DNA from: an uncultured Bacillota bacterium
GTDB taxonomy: Bacteria > Bacillota > Clostridia > Caldicoprobacterales > UBA3941
Direction of reading: 5' to 3'
DNA: 19,246 bases
Assembly (NCBI GenBank): GCA_937960725.1
Contig: CALGOY010000056.1
Coordinates: 1 to 19,246 of the forward strand
How positions within the stretch are numbered: position 1 is the first letter of the stretch; each line of letters starts with the position of its first letter. Made by a program: the position numbers and the translations under genes. Positions 1 through 7,141 of this stretch are shown piece after piece. The notes below the pieces were generated by a model. The model saw only the letters and a program-made list of their open reading frames with translations, searched no databases and was not told the DNA's origin.

Positions 1-1002
1 GGGAAGCGGGCTCTGTAGATGAGTTATGTAGGGATATTAAAAAGCGTTTGGGAATGATGTACGTTGCCATTCCGGTAGATATAGATGGACAGTTACTGAT
101 ATTAAGAACTGCTATGCCGCTAACGCAGGTCTATAATAATCTTAAATCTCAGCTTAGAAACATTACTATTGCGCTGTTGTTTGCTTTTTTGATTGCCTTA
201 TATCAGGCAAGTAGATTTTCCACATATTTGACTAGGCCTATTCTAGAGATGGTTGATATTTCGGATAAGATAGCCAAGGGAGACTTTAGCAGGAAAGTTC
301 AGGCTAGCACCAAAGATGAAATCGCAAAACTAGCTGAGGCGTTCAACAGCATGGCTGAAAAGCTGGAGCATAATATTGCCCAATTAAGAGATAAAAATTT
401 AGAGCTTGAATCCATATTGACTAATATCATAGATGGAATAATTGTATTGGATGACCAGTATCGAATTATATTAATCAATCCAGCTGCCTGCAGGTTATTT
501 AACATATAGAAGCGGACAGGCTATCAAGGCTAATAAATGACATTCTGAGCCTATCTGAGTTGGAGTCCGGAAAAGGAAATAAATTAGTTGAAAAAATAAA
601 CCTCGTAGAAATCGTGCAAGATACTTTGGAAATGATGAAGTCCCATGCCAAAGTAAGGCAAATCTCATTAGCTTCCGTATTTGCCCGTAATCCCATTTGG
701 ATACGGGGAAACAAGGATATACCCAAGAAGGGGGAAGCGTCACGGTTTTGGTGGAGGATTTAAAACACAAAGTGGTGCTGAGGGTAAGAGATACTGGAAT
801 CGGAATAGCAAAGGAGCATATACCGCGGATATTTGAGCGTTTTTATAGGGTCGATAAAAGCCGCTCTAGAAGCCAAGGAGGTACGGGGCTAGGCCTGGCC
901 ATCGTAAAGCATATTGTACTATCAATGAAAGGGAAGATTGAGGTATCAAGCGAGCAGGGAAAAGGGACGGAGTTTATTATTCATATTCCGAAGAATACAT
1001 AA
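1..1002 (+). pseudogene. PhoR/ResE-like sensor histidine kinase, 5' cut by window edge, two internal deletions
   Basis: Membrane sensor kinase, probably the phosphate sensor judging by the pst genes that follow. The frame is open from base 3, so the true start lies outside the window. Visible in order: end of an extracytoplasmic sensor domain, a TM segment (about 162-225), a HAMP domain with its DEIAKLAEAFNSMAEKLE helix, and the start of a PAS domain ending INPAACRLFNI at a stop (507-509). From about 511, in another frame, comes EADRLSRLINDILSLSELES, which belongs after the H-box. The rest of PAS and the phospho-acceptor His region are missing. Near 718 the frame shifts again from GNKD to YTQEGGS, skipping the N-box. 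The G1 (DTGIGI), F (IFERFYRVD) and G2 (GGTGLGLAIV) boxes are intact up to the stop at 1000-1002. Without the His and N-box it cannot autophosphorylate. The family is clear; the PhoR assignment is inferred from context. Confidence 0.85.
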
Positions 1003-1059
1003 AAAGCGATTGCTGCATAATAAAAGTAAAATAATCTATGCAGCAGTCGCTTTTTTTTT
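1003..1059 (+). terminator. Rho-independent terminator after the histidine kinase
   Basis: The left arm 1003-1019 pairs with 1037-1053 with one G-T wobble around the core GCGATTGCTGCATA. The loop is 17 nt and a run of nine T follows. It starts directly after the kinase stop and separates the kinase transcript from pstS. Its T-tract overlaps the first PhoP-box-like repeat. Confidence 0.9.
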
Positions 1060-1116
1060 ACATGCATTTAACATTGGTTTTATATAGATTTAACAGAAGC
1101 GGTGTATATTTAAAAT
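1057..1116 (+). promoter_or_regulatory. PhoP-box-like four-repeat array and pstS promoter
   Basis: Four hexamers start exactly 11 bp apart: TTTACA (1057-1062), TTAACA (1068-1073), TTTATA (1079-1084) and TTAACA (1090-1095). Gram-positive PhoP binds TT(A/T/C)ACA direct repeats separated by about 5 bp, so three match fully and one differs at a single base. A candidate -10, TAAAAT (1111-1116), lies 15 bp after the last repeat, which could stand in for the -35 as expected of an activated promoter. pstS begins 26 bp downstream behind a strong GGAGG. The repeat pattern is seen directly; PhoP binding is inferred. Confidence 0.75.
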
Positions 1117-1141
1117 ATCAAAAATAAATGGAGGTAAGAGA

Positions 1142-2042
1142 ATGAAAGGTACAAAAAAGATAGCTATATTAACAATATTGATTTTAAGCCTTGCTATTTT
1201 GGCATTTACAGGCTGTGCTCAAGATAATAATACACAGCCAGATAATAGGCCAGATACTACAGAACAGGATAATAAAGCTAGTGAAAAAAATAATGCCACT
1301 GGGGATGGCTTTGCAGGGAGCTATAATTTTGGAGGGTCTACGACTGTTGAGCCGATTGCCCTTGCGGCTATAGAAGAGTTTGAAGAGCTATATCCCGATG
1401 CAAAGATTAGCTATGATGGAACAGGATCCAGCACTGGAATTCAGGGAGTGTTGGATGGAACTTATTCCCTCGGAGCCGCTTCCAGGGATGTTAAGGAAGA
1501 AGAAAAACAAAAGGGTGCTGTTGCAATCCCAGTTGCATTGGATGGAATTGCAGTGATTGTCAATGAAAGCGTTGATGTTACAGATTTGAGCCTAGAACAG
1601 TTAGCAAAAATTTTTACCGGAGAGATCACAAACTGGAAGGAAGTAGGAGGCTCTGATAATCCTATCGTAGTTGTAAATAGGGATGAGGCTTCAGGGACTA
1701 GGGCGGCATTTGCCGAAATGGTGCTGGAGGAAGCTTTAGGAAAAGACCCAGAACCTGTTTTTATTGCAGAAGCTATTACTACGGATTCCAATGGAGATAT
1801 GATAACAAAAGTGGGAACGACTCCCAATGCCAAAAGCTATATCTATTGACGGGGTTGAACCGGTGATAGATGCCGTAGTAGATGGAAGCTATCCAATTTC
1901 CAGGTATTTAAACTTTGTATCCAATGGAGAGTTACAGGAAGGAACTTTAGAAAAAGAATTTATCGACTTTCTACTATCCGATGAAGGACAGTCTATTGTA
2001 GAAGATGAAGGATTTATCAGAATACCTCAGTCAGAGGAGTAA
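1142..2042 (+). pseudogene. pstS: phosphate-binding lipoprotein PstS, frameshifted by a short internal deletion
   Basis: Extracellular phosphate receptor of the Pst ABC importer. The ATG at 1142 follows GGAGG. A hydrophobic signal peptide ends in the lipobox FTGC, with Cys25 the lipidation site. Typical PstS phosphate-contact segments are present: GGSTTVEP, YDGTGSSTGI, AASRDV and NRDEASGTRAAF. After TPNA (about 1829) the frame changes: the original frame stops at 1847-1849, while the PstS sequence resumes in a second frame as KAISIDGVEP and runs to the stop at 2040-2042 (FIDFLLSDEGQSIVEDEGF). About a dozen residues expected between TPNA and KAISIDG (the GYISL-type strand) are missing, so this is a small deletion rather than a one-base slip. 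It would be non-functional unless the sequence is wrong. It is the first gene under the PhoP-box-like array. Confidence 0.9.
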
Positions 2043-2066
2043 TTTATATAGAAAAGGGGATTTGGA

Positions 2067-2783
2067 GTGAATTTCTCGGGCTTTAATAAATTAAAAGAAA
2101 AATCTATAGAAAAGATACTTTTGATATGTGCTTTAGTTTCTATCCTAGCAACCATCTTCATTACAATTTTTATATTTAAGGAAGGAATGCCTATCTTCTT
2201 TAAAGTTCCAATATCCGATTTTTTATTTAGCTCTTATTGGCTTCCTTCCTCTGAGTCTAACCCGGGCTACGGCATTTTGGCATTCATTGTCGGCTCTATT
2301 TATGTTACGGCGGGAGCATTGATATTGGGTATACCGATTGGATTAGCTTGTGCCGTTTTTATAGCCGAAATAGCCAGCCCTAGATGGGCTAGGTTTCTTC
2401 GTAGAATAGTAGAGCTGCTGGCGGGCATCCCGTCGGTGATATATGGTTTTTTCGGTGTAATAGTAATATGCCCTATAATAAGGAGGTTGTTTGGGGGTCC
2501 CGGCTACAATGTTATATCAGCTTCCGTTGTTCTCTCTATTATGATTCTTCCTACCATAATAAATATATCGGAAGTTTCCATCCGCTCAGTGCCGCAGGAA
2601 TATAAAGAAGGCTCGTTGGCTTTAGGAGCTTCCCACTGGGAGACAATTATTAAAGTTATCATTCCTGCTGCAAAATCGGGAATTATGACATCTATTATTT
2701 TAGGGATAGGGCGAGCCATTGGGGAGACAACTGCAGTATTGATGGTAGCGGGAAATGCCCCTGTTATGCCTAGCAATACTTAA
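2067..2783 (+). pseudogene. pstC: phosphate ABC transporter permease PstC, 3'-truncated
   Basis: Inner-membrane permease of the Pst importer. The GTG start at 2067 is preceded by AAAAGGGGA and lies 24 bp after the pstS stop. TM1 is around residues 17-37, followed by the PstC-type loop with FLFSSYWLPSS and the BPD_transp_1 core (ELLAGIPSVIYGFFG, LPTIINISE, EGSLALGASHWETIIKVIIPAA, GIGRAIGETTAVLMVAGNAP). Sequence is normal to PVMPSNT and then hits TAA (2781-2783). PstC normally continues about 55-60 more residues, including the RTLTANIA-type segment and a last TM helix; these are missing. The next sequence in another frame belongs to pstA, so the 3' end of pstC and the 5' end of pstA were lost together. 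Confidence 0.88.
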
Positions 2784-3550
2784 GGGAAGAGGATATTCGG
2801 GATATATTTTCGGGAAAGCTGTCCAACTGGTCGCAGCTTGGAGGAGTTGATCTACCTATAACTGTAATAAGCTATGCACCGGAAAACCAAATTGCTCAAG
2901 AATTTAGCAGGTTAGTTATGGGAGATGAAGCTAAGTTCCCTACTGACGCTATTACTGTAGAAAGCCTAGAAGAGATGGGCGAGGCCTTAAAATCCCATCC
3001 CGGCGCGGTAGCCTATTGTTATTATCAAAATGCCCTTCAGCAAGAATATCAAATAGTTAGAGTAGAGCGGCGGGAAGTTGAGCCTAATTTTACCCTAAGC
3101 TTTCTATTGGAGGAACCAAAGCAAGCAGGTCAGGTGGGAGGAGTTTCTACTATTATATTAAACACCATATATATGGTGCTACTTACCCTTCTCTTTTCTG
3201 TACCCATAGGAGTGGGAGCAGCTGTATTTTTCGCAGAATATGCTAGCGAAGGGAAATTGATTAAAATTCTCCGCTTTGGGACGGAGACATTGGCTGGAAT
3301 TCCCTCTATTATATTTGGCTTATTTGGCTTTATATTTTTCACTAATTATTTAAATTTAGGGGTAGGACTGCTGTCCGGTTCTCTAACCCTTACTATTATG
3401 ATACTGCCTACTATCATAAGGACATCAGAAGAGGCTTTAAAAACGGTGCCCCTCTCTTACCGGGAGGGAAGCTTGGCGCTAGGTGCTACTAAATGGCAGA
3501 CCATAAGGAAAGTGGTTATCCCGGCAGCTATACCGGGAATACTTACACTG
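2780..3550 (+). pseudogene. pstA: phosphate permease PstA with PstS-like binding lobe, truncated at both ends
   Basis: Second Pst permease. The open frame begins inside a PBP-like domain (LREEDIRDIFSGKLSNWSQLGG, then SHPGAVAYCYYQNALQQ and VERREVEP), similar to the later half of PstS. It passes without a break at about 3090 into the PstA core: LSFLLEEPKQAGQVGG, TM helices, ETLAGIPSIIFGLFGFIFF, LPTIIRTSEEAL, EGSLALGATKWQTIRKVVIPAA. The usual start and TM1 are absent; the ATG at 2918 is internal. After GILT (about 3547) the permease is cut and PhoU sequence follows in the same frame. The receptor-like lobe would sit in the first extracytoplasmic loop. Whether the lobe is native or another deletion product is discussed in the findings. 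Confidence 0.8.
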
Positions 3551-3634
3551 GAAAGAATCGCAGATCATGCTACAAATTTATGTGAGTGGATTATATATAT
3601 CGTAACTGGAGAGCTAAAGGAATTAAACGATTGA
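3548..3634 (+). pseudogene. phoU: C-terminal fragment of PhoU fused in frame to pstA
   Basis: The last 28 residues before the stop at 3632-3634, LERIADHATNLCEWIIYIVT followed by GELKELND, match the well-known PhoU C-terminus (ERIADHATN..E...Y...G). PhoU is the negative regulator linking the Pst transporter to the PhoR kinase. All of pstB (the ATPase, normally about 250 codons) and most of phoU (about 190 codons) are missing between here and pstA. The joined frame would encode a PstA-PhoU tail chimera. A terminator follows, marking the original end of the operon. Confidence 0.8.
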
Positions 3635-3642
3635 CGGATTAT

Positions 3643-3671
3643 AAAATGCTGCATTTTGCAGCATTTTTTAT
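3643..3671 (+). terminator. Rho-independent terminator ending the pst-phoU operon
   Basis: A perfect 10-bp stem AAAATGCTGC / GCAGCATTTT (3643-3652 with 3658-3667) with loop ATTTT, followed by more T residues. It lies 8 bp after the phoU stop. Confidence 0.9.
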
Positions 3672-3697
3672 ATTCTCCATCTCTTTAAGAATACAAC
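3668..3697 (+). promoter_or_regulatory. possible SigE-type promoter for the sporulation cluster
   Basis: TTATATT (3668-3674) resembles the SigE -35 consensus KMATATT at six of seven positions. AATACAAC (3690-3697), 15 bp on, matches the -10 consensus CATACANT at six of eight. This suits a SpoIIP/YIEGIA cluster, since SigE drives such genes in the mother cell. The region is AT-rich and the -35 overlaps the terminator T-tract, so this is a weak call. A TATAAT at 3715 has no good -35. Confidence 0.3.
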
Positions 3698-3757
3698 TAT
3701 TGAGACAAGGGCAATATAATAATATCCTTCAGCAAAACTTGAAAAGAGGTGGAGTTT

Positions 3758-4459
3758 ATGCCGGCTGGTTTGACGTTGCTTGTCGTGGTTAGCATTCTCG
3801 TGCTATTTGGAGTTGGTCACCGAATATTGGACCGAATGAGACTTAATGATAAAACTGCTCTGCTATTTATGGCAGGGATTTTTATAGGAACCTTAATACC
3901 AGATATTCGCATAACTCGAAGCTTTTATATAAATATAGGAGGAGCAGTTATACCTATAATTTTAGCTATTTATCTATTTATAAGCGCCGGTAGCGATAGA
4001 GAGAGAATTAGGGCGCTGTTTGCCTCGATTTTAGCAGGCATTGCCGTATTGGTTGCAGGTTGGATACTTCCCGAGGAACCGGAGAACATAATATTTGATC
4101 CCAATTATATCTATGGAATTGTTGCAGGATTAATTGCTTATCTTTTCGGACGATCTCGCCGTGCCTCTTTTATTGCGGGGATTTCTGGAGTTCTTTTAGC
4201 AGATATTGCCCAGGGAATATTAAACGCTGCCCGCAATATTCCAACGGTGGTTAGGCTGGGCAGTGCTGGAGCTGTAGATGCCGTTGTTATATCCGGATTT
4301 TTAGCTGTAATTTTAGCAGAGCTGCTTGGAGAGCTTAGAGAGCGCTTGCAGGGGGGAACCGCTAAGAAACATATGACTTTTAACCATGCAGAATTTACCA
4401 GCGATATTAGTGCAGAAGAGAAAGGGGAAGGGACTGAGGCTAATGAAGAAGGGAAGTAA
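3758..4459 (+). CDS. DUF1614 family membrane protein
   Basis: Polytopic membrane protein of 233 residues with about seven hydrophobic segments, recognised as DUF1614-like from overall pattern and context. Function is unknown. I chose the ATG at 3758 because AGAGGTGGAG ends 5 bp before it; an in-frame GTG at 3749 lies inside that ribosome site. Noticeable motifs are FIGTLIPDIRI in the second segment and SGVLLADIAQGILN and RLGSAGAVDAVVISGFLAVILAELLGE near the C-terminus, with buried Asp residues (ADI, VDAV) that might matter for transport or catalysis. The tail is charged (DISAEEKGEGTEANEEGK). It overlaps spoIIP by 17 bp, so the two are translationally linked. The pairing suggests a sporulation role, which is inference. 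Confidence 0.75.
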   Translation: MPAGLTLLVVVSILVLFGVGHRILDRMRLNDKTALLFMAGIFIGTLIPDIRITRSFYINIGGAVIPIILAIYLFISAGSDRERIRALFASILAGIAVLVAGWILPEEPENIIFDPNYIYGIVAGLIAYLFGRSRRASFIAGISGVLLADIAQGILNAARNIPTVVRLGSAGAVDAVVISGFLAVILAELLGELRERLQGGTAKKHMTFNHAEFTSDISAEEKGEGTEANEEGK

Positions 4460-5564
4460 ACTTTTAATAATTATAGCTGTACTGCTCTTTGCCATATCAA
4501 ACCTTCCAAAGACAGTATTGGCAGATGATTGGTATGAGGACGACGAGGGGTATTTTACCCTGTATGATGAAGACAACAATGAGCTGATGGTTAGGGCTGG
4601 GGAAATGTTCTTGGATGACGAATATATAAGTGAGGATAATAAGCATTATTCTATAACAAAAGTTGATAAAGAGAAGAAATCTGCCTACGCAAAGCTTTTA
4701 GGAGAAGTAAAGCTGCCGGAGATAGAGGAGATAGAAGTAAAAGCAGCAATTGAAACTGCCCTGCAGCAAAATCAAAAGGGATCGATCCTGCTCTATTGCA
4801 CCCATAGTGATGAATCCTATATACCGAGCGATGGTAAATCCAGCATTCCGGGAAAAGGGGGAATATACGATGTAGCTCAAAGCTTTCAGACTGCTTTGGA
4901 GAAAAGAGGTATAAAAGCTGTTTTGGATAAAACCCCCCACGATCCCCATGATGCTGCTGCCTATCGCCGTTCAAGGCAGACAGCGGTAAACCTAATCCGC
5001 AATAATATGCCCGTAGCTGCAGTATTTGATATTCACAGGGATGCGGTGCCTAAAAAGAGCTATGATACCCAGGTAAATGGAGAGTATATGACCAAGATCA
5101 GGTTGGTTGTTGGAAAAAGGAACCAAAACAGAAAGGCTAACGAAGAGCTGGCCCTTAAGATAAAGGCCGTTGCAGATAAGATGTATCCTGGACTTATAAA
5201 GGACATCTATATTGGGAAGGGAATGTATAACCAGGAGCTGTCTCCCCGCTCTCTGCTGCTTGAATGCGGAACTTATGAAAGCCCTAAGGAAGCGGTTCAA
5301 AAATCCATGACTTATATGGCCGATGTAGTCTTAAAAGCCATCTATGGAGGGAGGGCTGAGGCAAAAACTCAAGAGGGCCAGGATAAGGGGGAAATAAATG
5401 TAACTCCTATCAACAAGGAAACAAACGAAGGGACCCGGGAGGGAGGCAGGGGTATCTTTTGGATTATAGGCATAATAGCAGTGGGAGTAGTATTGTTTTT
5501 ATTCATTAGCTCAGGAGGAAAAGAATTAAAGCACAGCTTATTAGGTAGGAAGAATAGGAGATAG
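4443..5564 (+). CDS. spoIIP: SpoIIP-family sporulation cell-wall hydrolase
   Basis: Family members are amidase/endopeptidases that degrade septal peptidoglycan during engulfment, working with SpoIID and SpoIIM. The protein has 373 residues. The ATG at 4443 was chosen because a signal/TM segment (6-20) follows at once and GAAAGGGGAAGGG precedes it. Residues 29-100 form an acidic region, and the hydrolase domain runs from about 113 to 302. Likely metal/catalytic residues are H121 and E124 (THSDES), H198 (DIHRD) and E274 (LLECG). The first motif reads YCTH where I expect YHTH. After the domain come a polar linker (303-336), a second TM helix (337-356) and a basic tail ending GRKNRR, so both ends may be membrane anchored. 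It could be a clostridial paralogue rather than the primary SpoIIP; no other copy is in the window to compare. Confidence 0.85.
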   Translation: MKKGSKLLIIIAVLLFAISNLPKTVLADDWYEDDEGYFTLYDEDNNELMVRAGEMFLDDEYISEDNKHYSITKVDKEKKSAYAKLLGEVKLPEIEEIEVKAAIETALQQNQKGSILLYCTHSDESYIPSDGKSSIPGKGGIYDVAQSFQTALEKRGIKAVLDKTPHDPHDAAAYRRSRQTAVNLIRNNMPVAAVFDIHRDAVPKKSYDTQVNGEYMTKIRLVVGKRNQNRKANEELALKIKAVADKMYPGLIKDIYIGKGMYNQELSPRSLLLECGTYESPKEAVQKSMTYMADVVLKAIYGGRAEAKTQEGQDKGEINVTPINKETNEGTREGGRGIFWIIGIIAVGVVLFLFISSGGKELKHSLLGRKNRR

Positions 5565-5571
5565 GGACCCT

Positions 5572-6465
5572 ATGCCTAAGACGCACTATGCAATTTTAGC
5601 TGGCACTATAATGGGAACTATTGCACGATTTTATCTTTTAAGAGTAGATTATCGGCAGTATCCCAGCTATCCCCAGGGCTACACTATACACCTTACTTTT
5701 GGAGCAATTGCTGCCGCGTTGGGGGCCGTAACTATCCCTGCTATTTTAAATAAAGATTACTCTGCCGTTACATTTATTGCCCTGGCGGCCCAACATTTTC
5801 GGGATGTAAGGAAGCTGGAGAGGGAGAGCTTGGAAAAGATTGAACAGGATGAGCTGGTAAAGCGGGGGCAGGCCTATATAGAAGATATATCAAAAAAATT
5901 CGAATCTCGAAATTATGTAGCCATGCTTACGGGCTTGGCAACTGTACTTGCTATTTATATTACAAAAAAGATATTATTTGGAATAATTACGGGGCTTGTC
6001 GTTTTAACCGTTATGAGATTTGCGATAAAGCCTAGGACTATCGAGACCATAGCAGAGGTTAAGCCAGCAAAAATTCATTTCAAAGGCTCCCTATTAGCCG
6101 TGGATAACATAGTGCTTACCAATGTTGGCTTGAAGGAAGCCAGGAAAAAGCTGTTAAATGACGCTCTGGCAGTAAAGATAATACCAAAGGATGACAATGC
6201 CAGGGTTACTCTGGCCAACATCGGTCAGAGACAGGCTATAATTCACGATATTGTATCTATCTTGGGAATCCGCCAGGAGAGGGATGAGCCCGAATTTACC
6301 CCTATATCAAAGAGGGACCCAGACAGCGGAAATGTAGTAATAGTTGCCTTAGTTAGGGAGCCGGATATTGAATGTATGATTGAAGTAGTTAAAAAGGCGC
6401 CGCTGCTAGAAGCATCTAGGCGGCAACCCCTCGATACTTATATTGGTAGAAAGGCTGCAGACTAA
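5572..6465 (+). CDS. YIEGIA-family sporulation membrane protein
   Basis: A 297-residue membrane protein, recognised by the YIEDIS motif (102-107) within AYIEDISKKFESRNYVAMLT, corresponding to the motif that names the YIEGIA family. Hydrophobic segments are at about 6-24, 40-60 and 114-150; a charged amphipathic stretch (79-100) precedes the motif. The C-terminal half (about 160-297) is soluble, with FKGSLLAVDNIVLTNVGLKEA and VVIVALVREPDIECMIEVVK. The family occurs in spore formers, and I recall the B. subtilis relative lying near der and spoIVA, as here. Biochemical function is unknown. ATG start at 5572 is 7 bp after the spoIIP stop, with AGGAGATAG upstream. The next gene overlaps its stop by 1 bp, pointing to a stoichiometric partner. 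Confidence 0.8.
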   Translation: MPKTHYAILAGTIMGTIARFYLLRVDYRQYPSYPQGYTIHLTFGAIAAALGAVTIPAILNKDYSAVTFIALAAQHFRDVRKLERESLEKIEQDELVKRGQAYIEDISKKFESRNYVAMLTGLATVLAIYITKKILFGIITGLVVLTVMRFAIKPRTIETIAEVKPAKIHFKGSLLAVDNIVLTNVGLKEARKKLLNDALAVKIIPKDDNARVTLANIGQRQAIIHDIVSILGIRQERDEPEFTPISKRDPDSGNVVIVALVREPDIECMIEVVKKAPLLEASRRQPLDTYIGRKAAD

Positions 6466-6659
6466 TGGAGATAGCAATTAATAAATATATTTTAGCCATA
6501 GTCACTACGGATAAGAATAAAGTGCTGTATAGTGGAGTTCCTGTATTTTACTGCAACGATGAAGAGGAGAAGGAGCTGGTAGCCAGCAATTTGACTAGGA
6601 TTACCAATGGAATGGTCCATGATCTAGGAAATGGCGTATATATCATCGTACGCCATTAA
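6465..6659 (+). CDS. small YIEGIA partner (capping complex subunit for YIEGIA type)
   Basis: A 64-residue protein starting in TAATG overlap with the YIEGIA gene. It has no TM segment or signal peptide and would be cytoplasmic. The sequence reads as a compact alpha/beta fold with conserved-looking NKYILAIVTTDK, VPVFYCNDEEEKELVASNLT and DLGNGVYIIVRH. Small proteins of this size directly after YIEGIA genes are annotated as a capping-complex subunit for YIEGIA; I use that name from context and size, not from a database search. It may bind the soluble C-terminal half of the preceding membrane protein. The next gene follows after 14 bp with AAAAGGAG. Confidence 0.7.
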   Translation: MEIAINKYILAIVTTDKNKVLYSGVPVFYCNDEEEKELVASNLTRITNGMVHDLGNGVYIIVRH

Positions 6660-6673
6660 AAGGAGAATCTATA

Positions 6674-7141
6674 GTGAAGATAATATATTGCGGATATAGA
6701 TTTAGCTATGCGGCATACCTAATGGCAGCTATCCATACGGGCTTGTATAAAAAAGATAGGCTGCCTCCTAGGGAGGCAGTTGAAAGGCAGTGGAATGTAT
6801 GTAAAAAGTATGGAGAACAATACGGAAATCTGATATACATGGGCTTGGATGAAAATCTAAACGAGGTGTATATTTTAGGCTGCAGGAAATTTTTTGAAGT
6901 AATAAAGATGGAGTATAAAGGGATGAACGATATATTTGGTATTGATGATAAAATTTGGTATATAGATTGCCGTCCATGGGATGGCTTTTTGTCTAATATT
7001 ATATCTCGCATCAATAATTATAGTTGGCTTAGAGGGCTGAGCAAGGGGCTTTTTTCATTTTGGTTAAAGCGTATATATAGGTCTTGCTCTGAGAAAGTTC
7101 AAAGAGAAAAACAAAAGATTATGGCAGGTGAGGGCTGTTGA
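6674..7141 (+). CDS. DUF3189 family protein, divergent copy 1
   Basis: A 155-residue protein of the DUF3189 type, function unknown. GTG start at 6674 is preceded by AAAAGGAGAA about 7 bp upstream. Its layout parallels the next gene: an N-terminal KIIYCGYRFSYAAYLMAAIH helix, then GLYKKDRLPP, a YMGLDENLNEVYILGCRKF hairpin, and a short C-terminal helix. The CYGGAHTS signature of copy 2 is replaced here by CGYRFSYA, so the Gly-Gly-x-His-Thr-Ser stretch is lost. This suggests a non-catalytic or regulatory subunit of a heteromer. The C-terminus is basic and aromatic (SWLRGLSKGLFSFWLKRIYRS), perhaps membrane associated. Its stop overlaps the next start (TTGA). Confidence 0.65.
   Translation: MKIIYCGYRFSYAAYLMAAIHTGLYKKDRLPPREAVERQWNVCKKYGEQYGNLIYMGLDENLNEVYILGCRKFFEVIKMEYKGMNDIFGIDDKIWYIDCRPWDGFLSNIISRINNYSWLRGLSKGLFSFWLKRIYRSCSEKVQREKQKIMAGEGC

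Noticed and set aside
1826..1850. Programmed frameshift as the explanation for the pstS frame change
   Set aside because: No slippery heptamer or downstream structure is evident, and conserved residues are missing at the change, which a frameshift would not remove.
500..3560. Insertion sequence or intron as the cause of the broken genes
   Set aside because: The junctions lack any inserted sequence, inverted repeats or target duplications; material is missing rather than added.
3700..3720. SigA promoter TTGAGA/TATAAT before the DUF1614 gene
   Set aside because: The spacer is only 9 bp, too short for a SigA promoter.
3586..3792. Small plus-strand ORF spanning the phoU tail, terminator and DUF1614 start
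   Set aside because: It runs through a strong terminator and overlaps two real genes in another frame, with no domain.
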